DNA of 13,220 nt from Thermoplasmatales archaeon. GTDB lineage: Archaea > Thermoplasmatota > Thermoplasmata > Thermoplasmatales > GCA-001856825. A program made the position numbers and the translations under genes. This document shows, piece after piece, positions 1-7,135 of this stretch. The stretch lies in contig JACWAC010000020.1 of the NCBI GenBank assembly GCA_014874235.1, forward strand, positions 1 through 13,220. Direction: 5' to 3'. The notes under the pieces were generated by a model that saw nothing but the letters and a program-made list of their open reading frames with translations, ran no database searches and was not told where the DNA came from. Numbering within the stretch: the first letter of the stretch is position 1; each line of letters opens with the position of its first letter.

Positions 1-2
1 TA

Positions 3-629
3 TCGGACGTCCACCTTGGTTACGAAGACGTTCTTGCAATGAACGGAATCTTTATTCCGAGGGTTCAGTCGCAGATGATTTATGATACGGTTGACCTCAT
101 AATCAAAAAATACAAACCCGATAAGTTCATAATTGACGGGGATCTGAAACACGAGTTTTCCAGGAACACGCCCCAGGAGTGGAGCGATGTTTACGAACTC
201 CTAAGGAGGATAGGCAAGAAGTGTGAGCCGGTAGTTGTGAAGGGCAACCACGATAACTATGTCGCAAACATAGCATCCAAACTGAATCTCAATACGTACG
301 ACATATACAAAGATGGAAGGTATACTTTCCATCACGGCCACAAAACGTTCAAGTGGGATGGCATTGCGATAATAGGCAATGAACATCCTGCAGTTGGGCT
401 TAGAGATTCTGTATCTTCCGTACTGAAGTTGCATTGTTTCCTCTATTTCAAGAAGGAGAAACTTATCGTTCTCCCTGCAATGTCCATATACGCGGGAGGA
501 TCCGATCTGCTGAAAAACGAAATCAATTCTCCTGTTCTGAAGAATGTGAATCTGAATGAGGGAAGGGTGTATGGTCTGTGGGATGCTTACGGCACCATTG
601 ATCTAGGGAATTTGGGTGGGCTCCTGTGA
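3..629 (+). CDS. Archaeal calcineurin-like metallophosphoesterase (COG1407 type), 5' end cut by window
   Basis: Predicted metal-dependent phosphoesterase; the substrate is unknown. The frame is open to the left edge, and the visible part begins with SDVHLG, the family's first metal-binding motif (Asp and His). The ATG at 39 therefore lies inside the gene and is not the start. The other metal-site motifs follow in order: GD in IDGDLKH (about residues 46-47 of the visible part), GNHD (81-84) and HHGH (110-113). Next comes GNEHPAVGLRD, a block I associate with the archaeal SbcD-related family (TIGR00024/COG1407). About 208 residues are visible, and only a few should be missing at the N-terminus. 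The stop overlaps the next gene by four bases (GTGA), so the two are probably cotranslated. In many archaea this family sits near DNA repair helicases; none is visible here. Confidence 0.9.
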   Translation, partial: SDVHLGYEDVLAMNGIFIPRVQSQMIYDTVDLIIKKYKPDKFIIDGDLKHEFSRNTPQEWSDVYELLRRIGKKCEPVVVKGNHDNYVANIASKLNLNTYDIYKDGRYTFHHGHKTFKWDGIAIIGNEHPAVGLRDSVSSVLKLHCFLYFKKEKLIVLPAMSIYAGGSDLLKNEINSPVLKNVNLNEGRVYGLWDAYGTIDLGNLGGLL

Positions 630-1351
630 TAGGATTCATCTCCGCAGGATTCAATCCGCCACTCAGTTTTACGATGGAAGAAATTGACTTTCTAGAGAGA
701 TCTGATGTGATAATAGTGGATACCTACACCTCTCCCAATTATCTCAGGGAATTTGGAGGGAGGAAACTGACATTTGTCGACAGGGAAAAACTAGAGAACT
801 TCGAATGGATTCTGAAAGAAAAGAAAAACGTCTCTATAATCATACCCGGAGAGTCATTCTCTGCTACTACTCACTTTACAATCTACAAGGAAGCAGTAAA
901 GAAGGGTATCGACGTGAAAATATTTCACAACTCTTCCATATTTCCCACCGCAGCTACAAGGCTAGGCTTGCATCTCTACAAGATCGGTCCGGCAGTCTCT
1001 CTCCCAAGGTTCAAGGAAAAATTCAGACCATTATCACCTTACGATAAGATACTGGAAAATTTCAGGATTGGGCTACATACTATCCTGCTCCTAGATACCG
1101 AACCGCCTCTGGAACTAGGAGAAGCAATCGATGAGCTCCTTTGGATGGAGAAAGAGAGGAAAGGTGGACTGTTCGACCGCAATAATGAGATGGCAGTTCT
1201 TAGCAGGCTTGGCATGCCTGATGAGAAAATTGTATACGCTACAATGGAGACTCTAAAAGGGTGGAAGGAAGGCAAATTTCCATTCACCGTAGTTATGCCA
1301 GGAGAGCTGCACTTCCAGGAACAAGAGGCCCTCGATCTGTTCAGGTTATAG
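626..1351 (+). CDS. dph5: Diphthine synthase (Dph5/DphB), divergent
   Basis: SAM-dependent methyltransferase that methylates the modified histidine of elongation factor 2 during diphthamide synthesis. Supporting blocks are the YTSPNYL segment near residue 35, an ATTH motif within PGESFSATTH (about residues 74-83), SSIFPTAATRLGLHLYKIG (about 103-121), the LHTILLLD strand, and a C-terminal MPGELHFQEQEAL that matches the family's PGxLHxxEAxYL. The protein is 241 residues long, slightly shorter than typical archaeal Dph5 (about 255-265). The N-terminal GLGLYD-type motif reads SAGFNP, and the usual Asp of GDPxxATTH is Glu, so it is a diverged member. It starts with GTG in a GTGA overlap with the upstream phosphoesterase stop. 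About 76 bases follow before psmA. Confidence 0.85.
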   Translation: MIGFISAGFNPPLSFTMEEIDFLERSDVIIVDTYTSPNYLREFGGRKLTFVDREKLENFEWILKEKKNVSIIIPGESFSATTHFTIYKEAVKKGIDVKIFHNSSIFPTAATRLGLHLYKIGPAVSLPRFKEKFRPLSPYDKILENFRIGLHTILLLDTEPPLELGEAIDELLWMEKERKGGLFDRNNEMAVLSRLGMPDEKIVYATMETLKGWKEGKFPFTVVMPGELHFQEQEALDLFRL

Positions 1352-1380
1352 TTAAGTTTTGCTCACTTCAGTAATCTCAT

Positions 1381-1392
1381 AAAGGTTTATTA
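1381..1392 (+). promoter_or_regulatory. Probable promoter (BRE plus TATA-like) for psmA and the downstream block
   Basis: In the gap after dph5, AAAGG is followed directly by TTTATTA (1386-1392), close to the archaeal BRE/TATA arrangement. The TATA centre lies about 39 bases before the ATG at 1428. This predicts a transcript start near 1414-1416 and a short leader that would still contain the ribosome site at 1418-1423. It is the only clear promoter candidate before the tightly packed genes that follow. Prediction from sequence only. Confidence 0.5.
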
Positions 1393-1417
1393 CTGCGTTG
1401 CCATATACGGAGAAAGT

Positions 1418-1423
1418 AGGTGA
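1418..1423 (+). promoter_or_regulatory. Ribosome binding site fixing the psmA start
   Basis: AGGTGA complements the archaeal 16S 3' end and is followed by four bases and then ATG at 1428. It favours that ATG over the in-frame TTG at 1398, which lies upstream of the predicted transcript start. Confidence 0.7.
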
Positions 1424-1427
1424 AAAG

Positions 1428-2138
1428 ATGCAATCAGCGCAAATGGCATATGATAGGGCTATCACCGTGTTCTCACCGGACGGTAGGTTGTTTCAGGTAG
1501 AGTATGCGAGAGAGGCCGTCAAGAGAGGTACGACTGCCATTGGTATCGTATTTGAGGATGGGGCTATTCTCATGGCAGACAAGAGAATTAAGAGCGGACT
1601 CATAGAGGAGAAGAGCATAGAGAAGATATTCACGATTGACGGTCACATCGGCGCAGCCTCATCTGGTCTGATAGGCGATGCTAGGATATTGATAGACCAT
1701 GCAAGACTCCAGTCCCAGTCCGAGAAGGTTACATACGGACAGGACATCATAGTGGAGTCTCTGGTCAAGAAAGTCTGTGATCTGCTACAGCAGTACACCC
1801 AGTATGGAGGAGTGAGGCCCTTCGGAGCATCGCTCCTGATAACGGGTATCGACGAGACTGGGATTAGCCTGTTCGAGACGGACCCGTCTGGACTATCCAC
1901 CGGTTACAAGGCCGATGCCATCGGGTATGGAAGGGATGCAGCGGTAGAGATGCTCGAGAAGGAATGGAAGAACGGCATGCAACTGAAGGACGCCGCGGAT
2001 CTCGGCATCAGAGCCCTAAAGGCTGGGCTGGAGCAGGGACAGGGACTGGGAATGGTCAGCGTAGGGGTCATTACAAAGGGCCAGAAATTCAAGATTCTAT
2101 CTCCGGAGGAGAACAGCAAGCTGATTGGCGGCAAGTGA
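1428..2138 (+). CDS. psmA: 20S proteasome alpha subunit
   Basis: Forms the outer heptameric rings of the archaeal 20S proteasome, which gate substrate entry and dock the regulatory ATPase. Family hallmarks are YDRAITVFSPDGRLFQVEYA (residues 8-27), containing the gate-forming N-terminal segment and the YDR turn, and QYTQYGGVRPFG (122-133). Starting at ATG 1428 gives 236 residues beginning MQSAQMAYDR, almost the same start as T. acidophilum PsmA (about 233). It also places the Lys of SIEKI at position 66, the T. acidophilum residue that contacts the HbYX tail of the ATPase. An upstream in-frame TTG at 1398 would add ten residues but lacks support. The SBDS gene begins eight bases after the stop. 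The catalytic beta subunit is not in this window. Confidence 0.97.
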   Translation: MQSAQMAYDRAITVFSPDGRLFQVEYAREAVKRGTTAIGIVFEDGAILMADKRIKSGLIEEKSIEKIFTIDGHIGAASSGLIGDARILIDHARLQSQSEKVTYGQDIIVESLVKKVCDLLQQYTQYGGVRPFGASLLITGIDETGISLFETDPSGLSTGYKADAIGYGRDAAVEMLEKEWKNGMQLKDAADLGIRALKAGLEQGQGLGMVSVGVITKGQKFKILSPEENSKLIGGK

Positions 2139-2146
2139 GACAATTA

Positions 2147-2842
2147 ATGGTCAAAGTCGAGGACGCTCTTATTGCCCGGTATGAATCAAAGGGCCACAGG
2201 TTCGAAGTGCTCATCGACCAGAAGCTCGTAGATTTGGTCAAAACAGGAAAAAACGTAAACATTTCTGACTACATGGCAGCTGACGTGGTTTTCAAGGACT
2301 GCAACAAGGGAGACAGGGCATCCGATGAAGTGATCAAGGAGGTATTTGGAACGGAAGACTTCACGACTGTGGTTTCGGAGATAGTAAAGAAAGGACAGGT
2401 GCAGCTGACCACCGACCAGAGGAGAAGGATGCTCGAGGACAAGAGGAAACAGATCGTTGAGATAATATCGAGGGAATCCATGAACCCCCAGTCGGGGACG
2501 CCTCACCCCCCACAGCGGATAGAGAAAGCAATGGAGGAGGCGAGGGTCAGGATAGACCCATTCAAGAGTGCGGAAGAGCAAGTCAACGATGTCCTGAAGG
2601 CAATAAGGGTCATACTTCCTATTAGGTTTGAGCACGTAAAAATGGAGATAGACGTTCCTGGGACGGAGTACGGAAAGATATACGCAGAATTAACCCGCCT
2701 GGGGCAGATCCTAAAGGAGGATTGGAAGAACAACGGGAACTACAGCGCGATAGTAGAGATTCCCGCTGGTGTTCAGGATCAGCTATACGACTTCCTGAAC
2801 AAGAGAACAAAAGGAAATGTGGATATAAAACTGATAAAGTAG
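2147..2842 (+). CDS. sbds: Ribosome maturation protein SBDS
   Basis: Archaeal homologue of the Shwachman-Bodian-Diamond protein (Sdo1). In eukaryotes it works with an EF2-like GTPase to release the anti-association factor from the 60S subunit; a comparable late 50S role is inferred in Archaea. The protein is 231 residues, as expected for the family. The N-terminal domain carries DYMAADVVFKDCNKGDRAS (about 47-65). It is followed by a helical domain with GQVQLTTDQRRRM and a C-terminal ferredoxin-like domain starting around IRVILPIRFEHVKMEI. The ATG at 2147 is chosen because the domain begins there and the preceding gene ends at 2138; the open frame extends upstream only by reading through psmA out of frame. 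Its position between psmA and the exosome genes is the standard archaeal order. Confidence 0.95.
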   Translation: MVKVEDALIARYESKGHRFEVLIDQKLVDLVKTGKNVNISDYMAADVVFKDCNKGDRASDEVIKEVFGTEDFTTVVSEIVKKGQVQLTTDQRRRMLEDKRKQIVEIISRESMNPQSGTPHPPQRIEKAMEEARVRIDPFKSAEEQVNDVLKAIRVILPIRFEHVKMEIDVPGTEYGKIYAELTRLGQILKEDWKNNGNYSAIVEIPAGVQDQLYDFLNKRTKGNVDIKLIK

Positions 2843-2848
2843 AGGTGA
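2842..2848 (+). promoter_or_regulatory. Strong ribosome binding site for rrp4
   Basis: GAGGTGA lies just after the SBDS stop and is five bases before the in-frame TTG at 2854. There is no in-frame ATG nearby (the ATG at 2849 is in another frame), so this site decides the non-AUG start of rrp4. Confidence 0.65.
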
Positions 2849-2853
2849 ATGTA

Positions 2854-3516
2854 TTGGATATTGAGAGGAAGATTGTTTTACCAGGAGAAGAGATAAGTCT
2901 GGAAGGGATGAAACAGGGAAACGGAATATATCACGAGAACGGAAAGTATTATTCCTACCAGTTGGGGGTCTTGCAGACGTACAACAGTTATGCGAACGTC
3001 ATTCCGCTGTCCGGCAAGTATTATCCAGTCAGAAATGACAGAATAATCGGGAAGGTCATTGACGTAGCACCGTCGTTCTGGATAATGGACATAAGGGGTC
3101 CATACCCAGGATTCCTGCACATCAACGACACTCCGTGGAAGAATATGGACCAGGACCTGAACAGGATACTCGAAGTCGGCGACACCGTGTTTCTTAAGGT
3201 GAACGAGATAACGGAGTCCAGGCAGATATGGCTCTCAGTCAAGGATGCAGGACTGAGGAAGCTGGAGGGAGGGCACATCATCATGGTCCAGCCGACAAAG
3301 GTGTCGAGAATAATAGGGAAGGCGGGCTCTATGGTGAACACCATCAAGGAAATGACGGGAGTGAAGATCCAGCTGGGGCAGAACGGAGTGGTGTGGCTGG
3401 ACGGACCCGCGGAAAAGGTCATGGAAGTGAGGAAAATCTTGAGGTATATAGAGAAGGAAGCACACACGTCCGGACTGACGGACAGAGTGAAGAAGATGCT
3501 TGAAGAGAAGAGGTGA
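2854..3516 (+). CDS. rrp4: Exosome complex RNA-binding protein Rrp4
   Basis: Cap subunit of the archaeal exosome. It sits on the Rrp41/Rrp42 hexamer and feeds RNA into the central pore. From TTG 2854 the protein has 220 residues and starts MDIERKIVLPGEE, which puts the family's VLPGE/D block at residues 8-12. An N-terminal domain is followed by an S1 domain (about 60-133, with GKVIDV and PGFLHI) and a KH domain whose GxxG loop is IIGKAGSM (153-160). This order is diagnostic for Rrp4 and separates it from Csl4. An in-frame GTG at 2845 is an alternative start, but it lies inside the ribosome binding site. The stop TGA is embedded in the ribosome site of rrp41. It is part of the SBDS-rrp4-rrp41-rrp42 cluster. 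Confidence 0.95.
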   Translation: MDIERKIVLPGEEISLEGMKQGNGIYHENGKYYSYQLGVLQTYNSYANVIPLSGKYYPVRNDRIIGKVIDVAPSFWIMDIRGPYPGFLHINDTPWKNMDQDLNRILEVGDTVFLKVNEITESRQIWLSVKDAGLRKLEGGHIIMVQPTKVSRIIGKAGSMVNTIKEMTGVKIQLGQNGVVWLDGPAEKVMEVRKILRYIEKEAHTSGLTDRVKKMLEEKR

Positions 3517-3517
3517 T
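3510..3517 (+). promoter_or_regulatory. Strong ribosome binding site for rrp41 containing the rrp4 stop
   Basis: GAGGTGAT is an eight-base complement to the usual archaeal 16S tail, four bases before the in-frame TTG at 3522. The TGA stop of rrp4 (3514-3516) lies inside it, so termination and re-initiation are probably coupled. Confidence 0.65.
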
Positions 3518-3521
3518 AGAG

Positions 3522-4274
3522 TTGGGATCGCAAAGCGATATGAAATTGATAAATGAAGAAGGTTTGAGAACAGATGGAAGAAAATTCAACGAGCTGAGGC
3601 CGATCAAGATAGAAGTCGGCGTCCTGAACAGAGCGGACGGCTCGTCTTACATAGAATGGGGTGGAAACAAGGTTCTGGTCGCAGTGTACGGACCGAGGGA
3701 GGCATTCCCCAAGCACACCCAGAACGCTTCGAGGGCGAACGTGAATGCCAGGTACAACATGGCCGCATTCTCTGTTGATGAGAGGAAGAGGCCTGGACCG
3801 GACAGGAGAGCGGTGGAGATAAGCAAGGTTATCGGTGAGGCACTGAGGTGTGCTGTGTTCACGGAACAGTTCCCCAGGACGACCATAGACGTTTACATTG
3901 AGGTCCTACAGGCAGATGCGGGGACGAGGATTGCAGGACTTACCGCAGCCTCCGTTGCGCTGGTGGATGCTGGGATCCCGATGAAGGATATGGTAGTTGG
4001 TTGTGCCGCCGGAAAGATAGACGGAAAGGTGGTTCTCGACCTGAACAAGGAAGAGGACAACTTCGGACAGGCAGACCTCCCAATGGCAATAATTCCGAGG
4101 ACGCAGGAGATAGTCCTCCTGCAGATGGATGGAAACATGTCAAGGGATGAGCTTGAAGAGGCGGTGGAACTCTCGAAGAAGGCATCCATGTACATTGCCG
4201 ATCTTCAAAAGCAGGCACTCCTGGCGAAGTACAAGAGCCAGGAAAATGAAAAGGAAGGTGAGCGCGGTGAGTAA
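3522..4274 (+). CDS. rrp41: Exosome catalytic subunit Rrp41 (RNase PH family)
   Basis: Phosphorolytic 3'-to-5' exoribonuclease subunit, active only in the ring with Rrp42. Evidence: LRTDGRKFNELRP (about residues 15-27), YGPREAFPKH, the phosphate-binding region RKRPGPDRRAVE (88-99), and NFGQADLPMAI (180-190), whose Asp at about 185 matches the catalytic Asp of characterised archaeal Rrp41. Length is 250 residues from TTG 3522. Two other in-frame starts exist: GTG 3513, which overlaps the rrp4 stop, and ATG 3540. TTG 3522 is preferred because it is correctly spaced from GAGGTGAT. The C-terminus is highly charged, and the gene overlaps rrp42 by eight bases under the start chosen there. Confidence 0.95.
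   Translation: MGSQSDMKLINEEGLRTDGRKFNELRPIKIEVGVLNRADGSSYIEWGGNKVLVAVYGPREAFPKHTQNASRANVNARYNMAAFSVDERKRPGPDRRAVEISKVIGEALRCAVFTEQFPRTTIDVYIEVLQADAGTRIAGLTAASVALVDAGIPMKDMVVGCAAGKIDGKVVLDLNKEEDNFGQADLPMAIIPRTQEIVLLQMDGNMSRDELEEAVELSKKASMYIADLQKQALLAKYKSQENEKEGERGE
4256..4261 (+). promoter_or_regulatory. Ribosome binding site deciding the rrp42 start
   Basis: AGGTGA, within the last codons of rrp41, is five bases before the in-frame GTG at 4267. The in-frame ATG at 4246 has a purine-rich stretch only one or two bases away, too close to serve it well. Confidence 0.5.
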
Positions 4275-5052
4275 GAGCGCGGACGAGATAGTTTACGGAT
4301 TGAAGAGAGAGTATCTGGAGAAGATATGCTCGGAAGGCAGCAGGATAGACGGCAGAAAATTCGATGAAACCAGGGGTGCGACAGTAAACACGAACTTCGT
4401 TCCTAGAGCGGAAGGCTCTGCAGAGGTCAGGCTTGGCGACACAAGGGTGCTGGTTGGAATTAAGATAGAGCAGGGTGAGCCATTCCCAGATACACCGAAG
4501 AGCGGTATTCTGACCACCAATGCCGAACTTCTACCGATGGCATCCCCAACGTTTGAACCCGGTCCCCCTAGCCCGGATGCAATAGAACTCGCGAGGGTTG
4601 TGGACAGGGGAATCAGGGAATCAAAGATGATCGACCTTGACAAACTGGTCATAAAGGAAGGGGAGAAGGTGTGGGTCGTATTCATAGACATGCACATTCT
4701 GGACTACGACGGAAACCTGATAGATGCCTGTTCCCTGGGAGCTGTTGCGGCTCTTCTGGAGGCAAAGGTACCGGCTTCGCAAATCGGGGCTGAGGATTTC
4801 CCATTGCCAATAAACCACATTCCGATAACGATAACGTTCTCAAAGATTGGTTCCAACATGCTGGCAGACCCGAACCTGGAAGAGGAGGAGGTTGAATATG
4901 CAAGACTCTCCGTTGCAACAAACGAGAACGGAGATGTGGTTGCCATGCAGAAAGGGGAAGGGGGAAGCATAACGCAGGAGGAGCTGTTTTCTGCTGTCGA
5001 CACATCCATAAAACTGGGAAAAGATATTAGGAAGAGAGTACTGGGGAAATGA
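4267..5052 (+). CDS. rrp42: Exosome subunit Rrp42 (non-catalytic RNase PH-like)
   Basis: Alternates with Rrp41 in the hexameric exosome ring; it lacks its own activity but is needed for RNA binding and for the Rrp41 active site. From GTG 4267 it has 261 residues, the usual size. It carries GSRIDGRKFDETR (about 24-36), the RNase PH-like AEGSAEVRLGDTRVLVGI (48-65), a GPPSPDAIELARVVDRGIRE segment, and IDMHILDYDGNLIDA followed by LPINHIPITITF. The last segment lacks the DLPMA-type catalytic Asp present in Rrp41, as expected for Rrp42. ATG 4246 and GTG 4258 are alternative starts. The stop is four bases before rpl37ae. Confidence 0.95.
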   Translation: MSKSADEIVYGLKREYLEKICSEGSRIDGRKFDETRGATVNTNFVPRAEGSAEVRLGDTRVLVGIKIEQGEPFPDTPKSGILTTNAELLPMASPTFEPGPPSPDAIELARVVDRGIRESKMIDLDKLVIKEGEKVWVVFIDMHILDYDGNLIDACSLGAVAALLEAKVPASQIGAEDFPLPINHIPITITFSKIGSNMLADPNLEEEEVEYARLSVATNENGDVVAMQKGEGGSITQEELFSAVDTSIKLGKDIRKRVLGK

Positions 5053-5056
5053 GCCC

Positions 5057-5314
5057 ATGACGAAGAAGACACGAAAGGTAGGAAGCTCTGGCAGATTCGG
5101 GGCCAGGTACGGTTCTACCGTCAAGAAGAGGTGGCTGGAGATGGAGAATCTCAGGAAGGCCACTTATATCTGTCCTAGATGTCACCACGTTTCGGTCAAG
5201 AGGAAGCACCCGGGCATATGGGAGTGCAGGAAGTGCGGACTGGAATTTGTAGGAGAAGCTTACTCTCCCGAGCTGAATACCGAGTTCAAGAGGGTTGACC
5301 TGGAAAATGTTTAA
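5057..5314 (+). CDS. rpl37ae: 50S ribosomal protein L37Ae (eL43)
   Basis: Zinc-ribbon protein of the large ribosomal subunit, 85 residues. It has the basic N-terminus with GSSGRFGARYG (9-19) and a zinc ribbon made of CPRC (Cys39, Cys42) and CRKC (Cys57, Cys60), with RKHPGIWEC between them. GGGGA at 5043-5047 precedes the ATG. The stop codon overlaps the start of rpoP by eight bases. L37Ae followed by RpoP directly after the exosome genes is a conserved archaeal order. Confidence 0.96.
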   Translation: MTKKTRKVGSSGRFGARYGSTVKKRWLEMENLRKATYICPRCHHVSVKRKHPGIWECRKCGLEFVGEAYSPELNTEFKRVDLENV

Positions 5315-5438
5315 GTGCATAAGGTGTGGAAGGGAACTCAAGGACGAAGGAGATACCACACAATTCGAATGTGAGTGTGGTTCGAAGGTTTTTGTCAGAA
5401 TTCCCGGGAACGTAGTGAAGACAGTAGAAGTCAAGTAG
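5307..5438 (+). CDS. rpoP: DNA-directed RNA polymerase subunit P (Rpo12/Rpb12-like)
   Basis: Very small zinc-binding subunit of archaeal RNA polymerase, which helps assemble the subunit D/L/N platform. The 43-residue product begins MFKCIRCGRELK and ends VVKTVEVK. It has the family's first CxxC (Cys4, Cys7), then FECECGSKVFVRIPG, which matches the usual RCPYCGSRILVKxRP block. One oddity: the second pair is Cys22-x-Cys24, one residue shorter than the normal CxxC. The assignment relies on size, cysteine layout and its place between rpl37ae and the next gene. The start overlaps the rpl37ae end by eight bases, and pus10 starts on the next base after its stop. Confidence 0.88.
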   Translation: MFKCIRCGRELKDEGDTTQFECECGSKVFVRIPGNVVKTVEVK

Positions 5439-6509
5439 ATGTACCTCTGCAATAAATGCAGGGAGAGACTGTCTTACAAGGAAGATTCGACGTCTGAGCA
5501 GGAGGGAGTCTGCGAACTCTGCGGAAATCTCGTTGAACACATCGATGATTATTTTGAAATGTTCAAAGAAGAGACTAAAGGCTATCAATTCTCCACATTC
5601 CTGATCGGTCTCAGGGTTTCGAAGGATAAACTGCAGAGAGACATCGAATCTATTTCAAAGATGCCCGGTAAAACCAGGAACTACAAGGAAGAATTCCAGT
5701 TCCAGCTGGGAAAAAAGATAGAAGCGGAACTCCACTATACAGTTGATTTCGAAAGACCGGAACTCACTTTCATCATAAACCAGGACAACATGGATTATTC
5801 TCTGTGGGTCAGACCCGTATTTGTCAAGGGAAGATACCTGAAGAAGCGCAGGGGAATCCCTCAATCTCCTTGGATCAAACCTGGAAAGGGGAAAGAGTCT
5901 GAAAAATCGGTCTCGGAATACGTTGGACAGCCGGTGTGCAACGCACTCGAAGGAAGGAACTACGACTTCTTCGCATCTGGAAGGGAAGACGTTGATGCTC
6001 TGATGTTGGGAAACGGAAGACCGTTCTACGTGGAGGTGAAAGCACCAAGGAGAAGGAGCACAGACTTCCAGAGTCTATCAAAGCGGGTCATGGCAGATTC
6101 AAAGGAAGGGGTGGAAGTTATCCATTTGTCCTTTGCAGAACCTTCAGAGATAGAAGAGTTGAAGGGCCTGAGATCTGACAAGACCTATGAAGTTGGGCTG
6201 ACGGTAGAAGGTGAGCACACTGCAAATATTGAGGACAGATTGAAAGGATATTCAAACCTGAAGATTGGCCAGAAGACTCCCAGCAGGGTCCTGAACATCC
6301 GGAAGGACAAGCTGAGGGAGCGGACCATACGATCCATAGAGGTCAAGAGATTCGACGGAAACCGGCTGGTTTTGCTTATAAAGGCAGAGGCAGGTACATA
6401 CATAAAGGAATTCATCACCGGAGACCACGGAAGAACGGTTCCTAATCTCAAAGATGAGTTGGACATAAACGTTAAAATAGATTATCTTAATGTGCTCGAA
6501 GTCAAATAG
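5439..6509 (+). CDS. pus10: tRNA pseudouridine synthase Pus10
   Basis: Makes pseudouridine in the T arm of archaeal tRNA (position 55, and 54 in many species). The 356-residue protein has an N-terminal zinc finger (Cys4, Cys7, Cys25, Cys28), a THUMP-containing middle region (about 40-140), and a catalytic domain. The catalytic block is FFASGREDVDALMLGNGRPF (177-196), which holds the active-site Asp. The C-terminal KAEAGTYIKEFITGDHGR (315-332) with TVPNL is also characteristic. Archaeal Pus10 proteins are usually 380-420 residues, so this is a compact version. It starts immediately after the rpoP stop with no gap, and is 11 bases before rpl21e. Confidence 0.94.
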   Translation: MYLCNKCRERLSYKEDSTSEQEGVCELCGNLVEHIDDYFEMFKEETKGYQFSTFLIGLRVSKDKLQRDIESISKMPGKTRNYKEEFQFQLGKKIEAELHYTVDFERPELTFIINQDNMDYSLWVRPVFVKGRYLKKRRGIPQSPWIKPGKGKESEKSVSEYVGQPVCNALEGRNYDFFASGREDVDALMLGNGRPFYVEVKAPRRRSTDFQSLSKRVMADSKEGVEVIHLSFAEPSEIEELKGLRSDKTYEVGLTVEGEHTANIEDRLKGYSNLKIGQKTPSRVLNIRKDKLRERTIRSIEVKRFDGNRLVLLIKAEAGTYIKEFITGDHGRTVPNLKDELDINVKIDYLNVLEVK

Positions 6510-6520
6510 GGGATAGAAAA

Positions 6521-6811
6521 ATGGTAAAAATGTCTCACGGTCCCAGATCCAAAACGAGATACAAGATGAGGAAGAAGTTCAAGGAGAGGGGACCCATTAC
6601 CGTAAATAGGATCGTTAAGACGTTCGAGGTAGGAGACAGCGTGGCTATCGATATTGAACCATCTTTTCACAATGGTATGCCTTTCAAAAGATTCCAGGGT
6701 ATGACTGGTGTGGTAGAGGGACAGAGGGGAGATGCATATCTGGTCAAGATAAGTGACCAGGGAAAGCCGAAGACGGTTGTTTCTTATCCTATACATTTAA
6801 AGAGGGCGTGA
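6521..6811 (+). CDS. rpl21e: 50S ribosomal protein L21e (eL21)
   Basis: Large-subunit ribosomal protein found in Archaea and eukaryotes. The 96-residue sequence has the basic SHGPRSKTRYKMRKKFKERG start, the KTFEVGDSVAIDIEPSFHNG core with MPFKRFQGMTGVV (the conserved GxPHxxFxGxTG-type turn), and a C-terminal VVSYPIHLKR. GGGGAT just upstream is well spaced for ATG 6521; the in-frame ATG at 6530 is an alternative three residues later. rpoF begins nine bases after its stop. Confidence 0.95.
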   Translation: MVKMSHGPRSKTRYKMRKKFKERGPITVNRIVKTFEVGDSVAIDIEPSFHNGMPFKRFQGMTGVVEGQRGDAYLVKISDQGKPKTVVSYPIHLKRA

Positions 6812-6820
6812 ATTAGAGGA

Positions 6821-7135
6821 ATGAAGATCAACTACATTCCCTTGGCCAAGGCAAAGGAGTTGCTCGATGACGCATCCAAGGGAAGAGAACTCAACGATGT
6901 TCAGACGGCTGCCCTAAAACACGTCACCAAATTCTCAAAGGTGTCCGCGGAAAAAGCAGAGAAACTCCAGAAGGAGCTTGTTTCTCTGGGGCTGGAGGAG
7001 ATGCTCGCTGTAAAGGTAGTAGATGTCATGCCCGCGAACCTGGATGAACTGAGGACCGTTCTCTATCCTCACATCCAGACCCTAGACACGGATCTTGGGA
7101 ACAAGATTGTAGAAACTCTTCACAAGAGCAGGTGA
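6821..7135 (+). CDS. rpoF: DNA-directed RNA polymerase subunit F (Rpo4/Rpb4-like)
   Basis: Forms the polymerase stalk together with subunit E (Rpo7), which is not in this window. The 104-residue, highly helical protein has LAKAKELLDDASKGRELNDV near the N-terminus. The HRDC-like half carries a leucine-rich LQKELVSLGLEEMLAVKVVDVMP and the typical ending DELRTVLYPH. Both length and position between L21e and DUF655 fit RpoF. The stop overlaps the next gene by four bases (GTGA). Confidence 0.92.
   Translation: MKINYIPLAKAKELLDDASKGRELNDVQTAALKHVTKFSKVSAEKAEKLQKELVSLGLEEMLAVKVVDVMPANLDELRTVLYPHIQTLDTDLGNKIVETLHKSR

Noticed and set aside
1398..1427. Upstream TTG start for psmA
   Set aside because: It lies before the predicted transcript start, and ATG 1428 has a well-placed AGGTGA and gives the T. 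acidophilum-like N-terminus.
1352..1427. Gap after dph5 considered for a small RNA or tRNA
   Set aside because: Only 76 bases, without cloverleaf or stem structure; best explained as promoter and leader of psmA.
3021..3716. 231-codon minus-strand frame across rrp4/rrp41
   Set aside because: It is antisense to two well-conserved genes, has no recognisable motif and no promoter.
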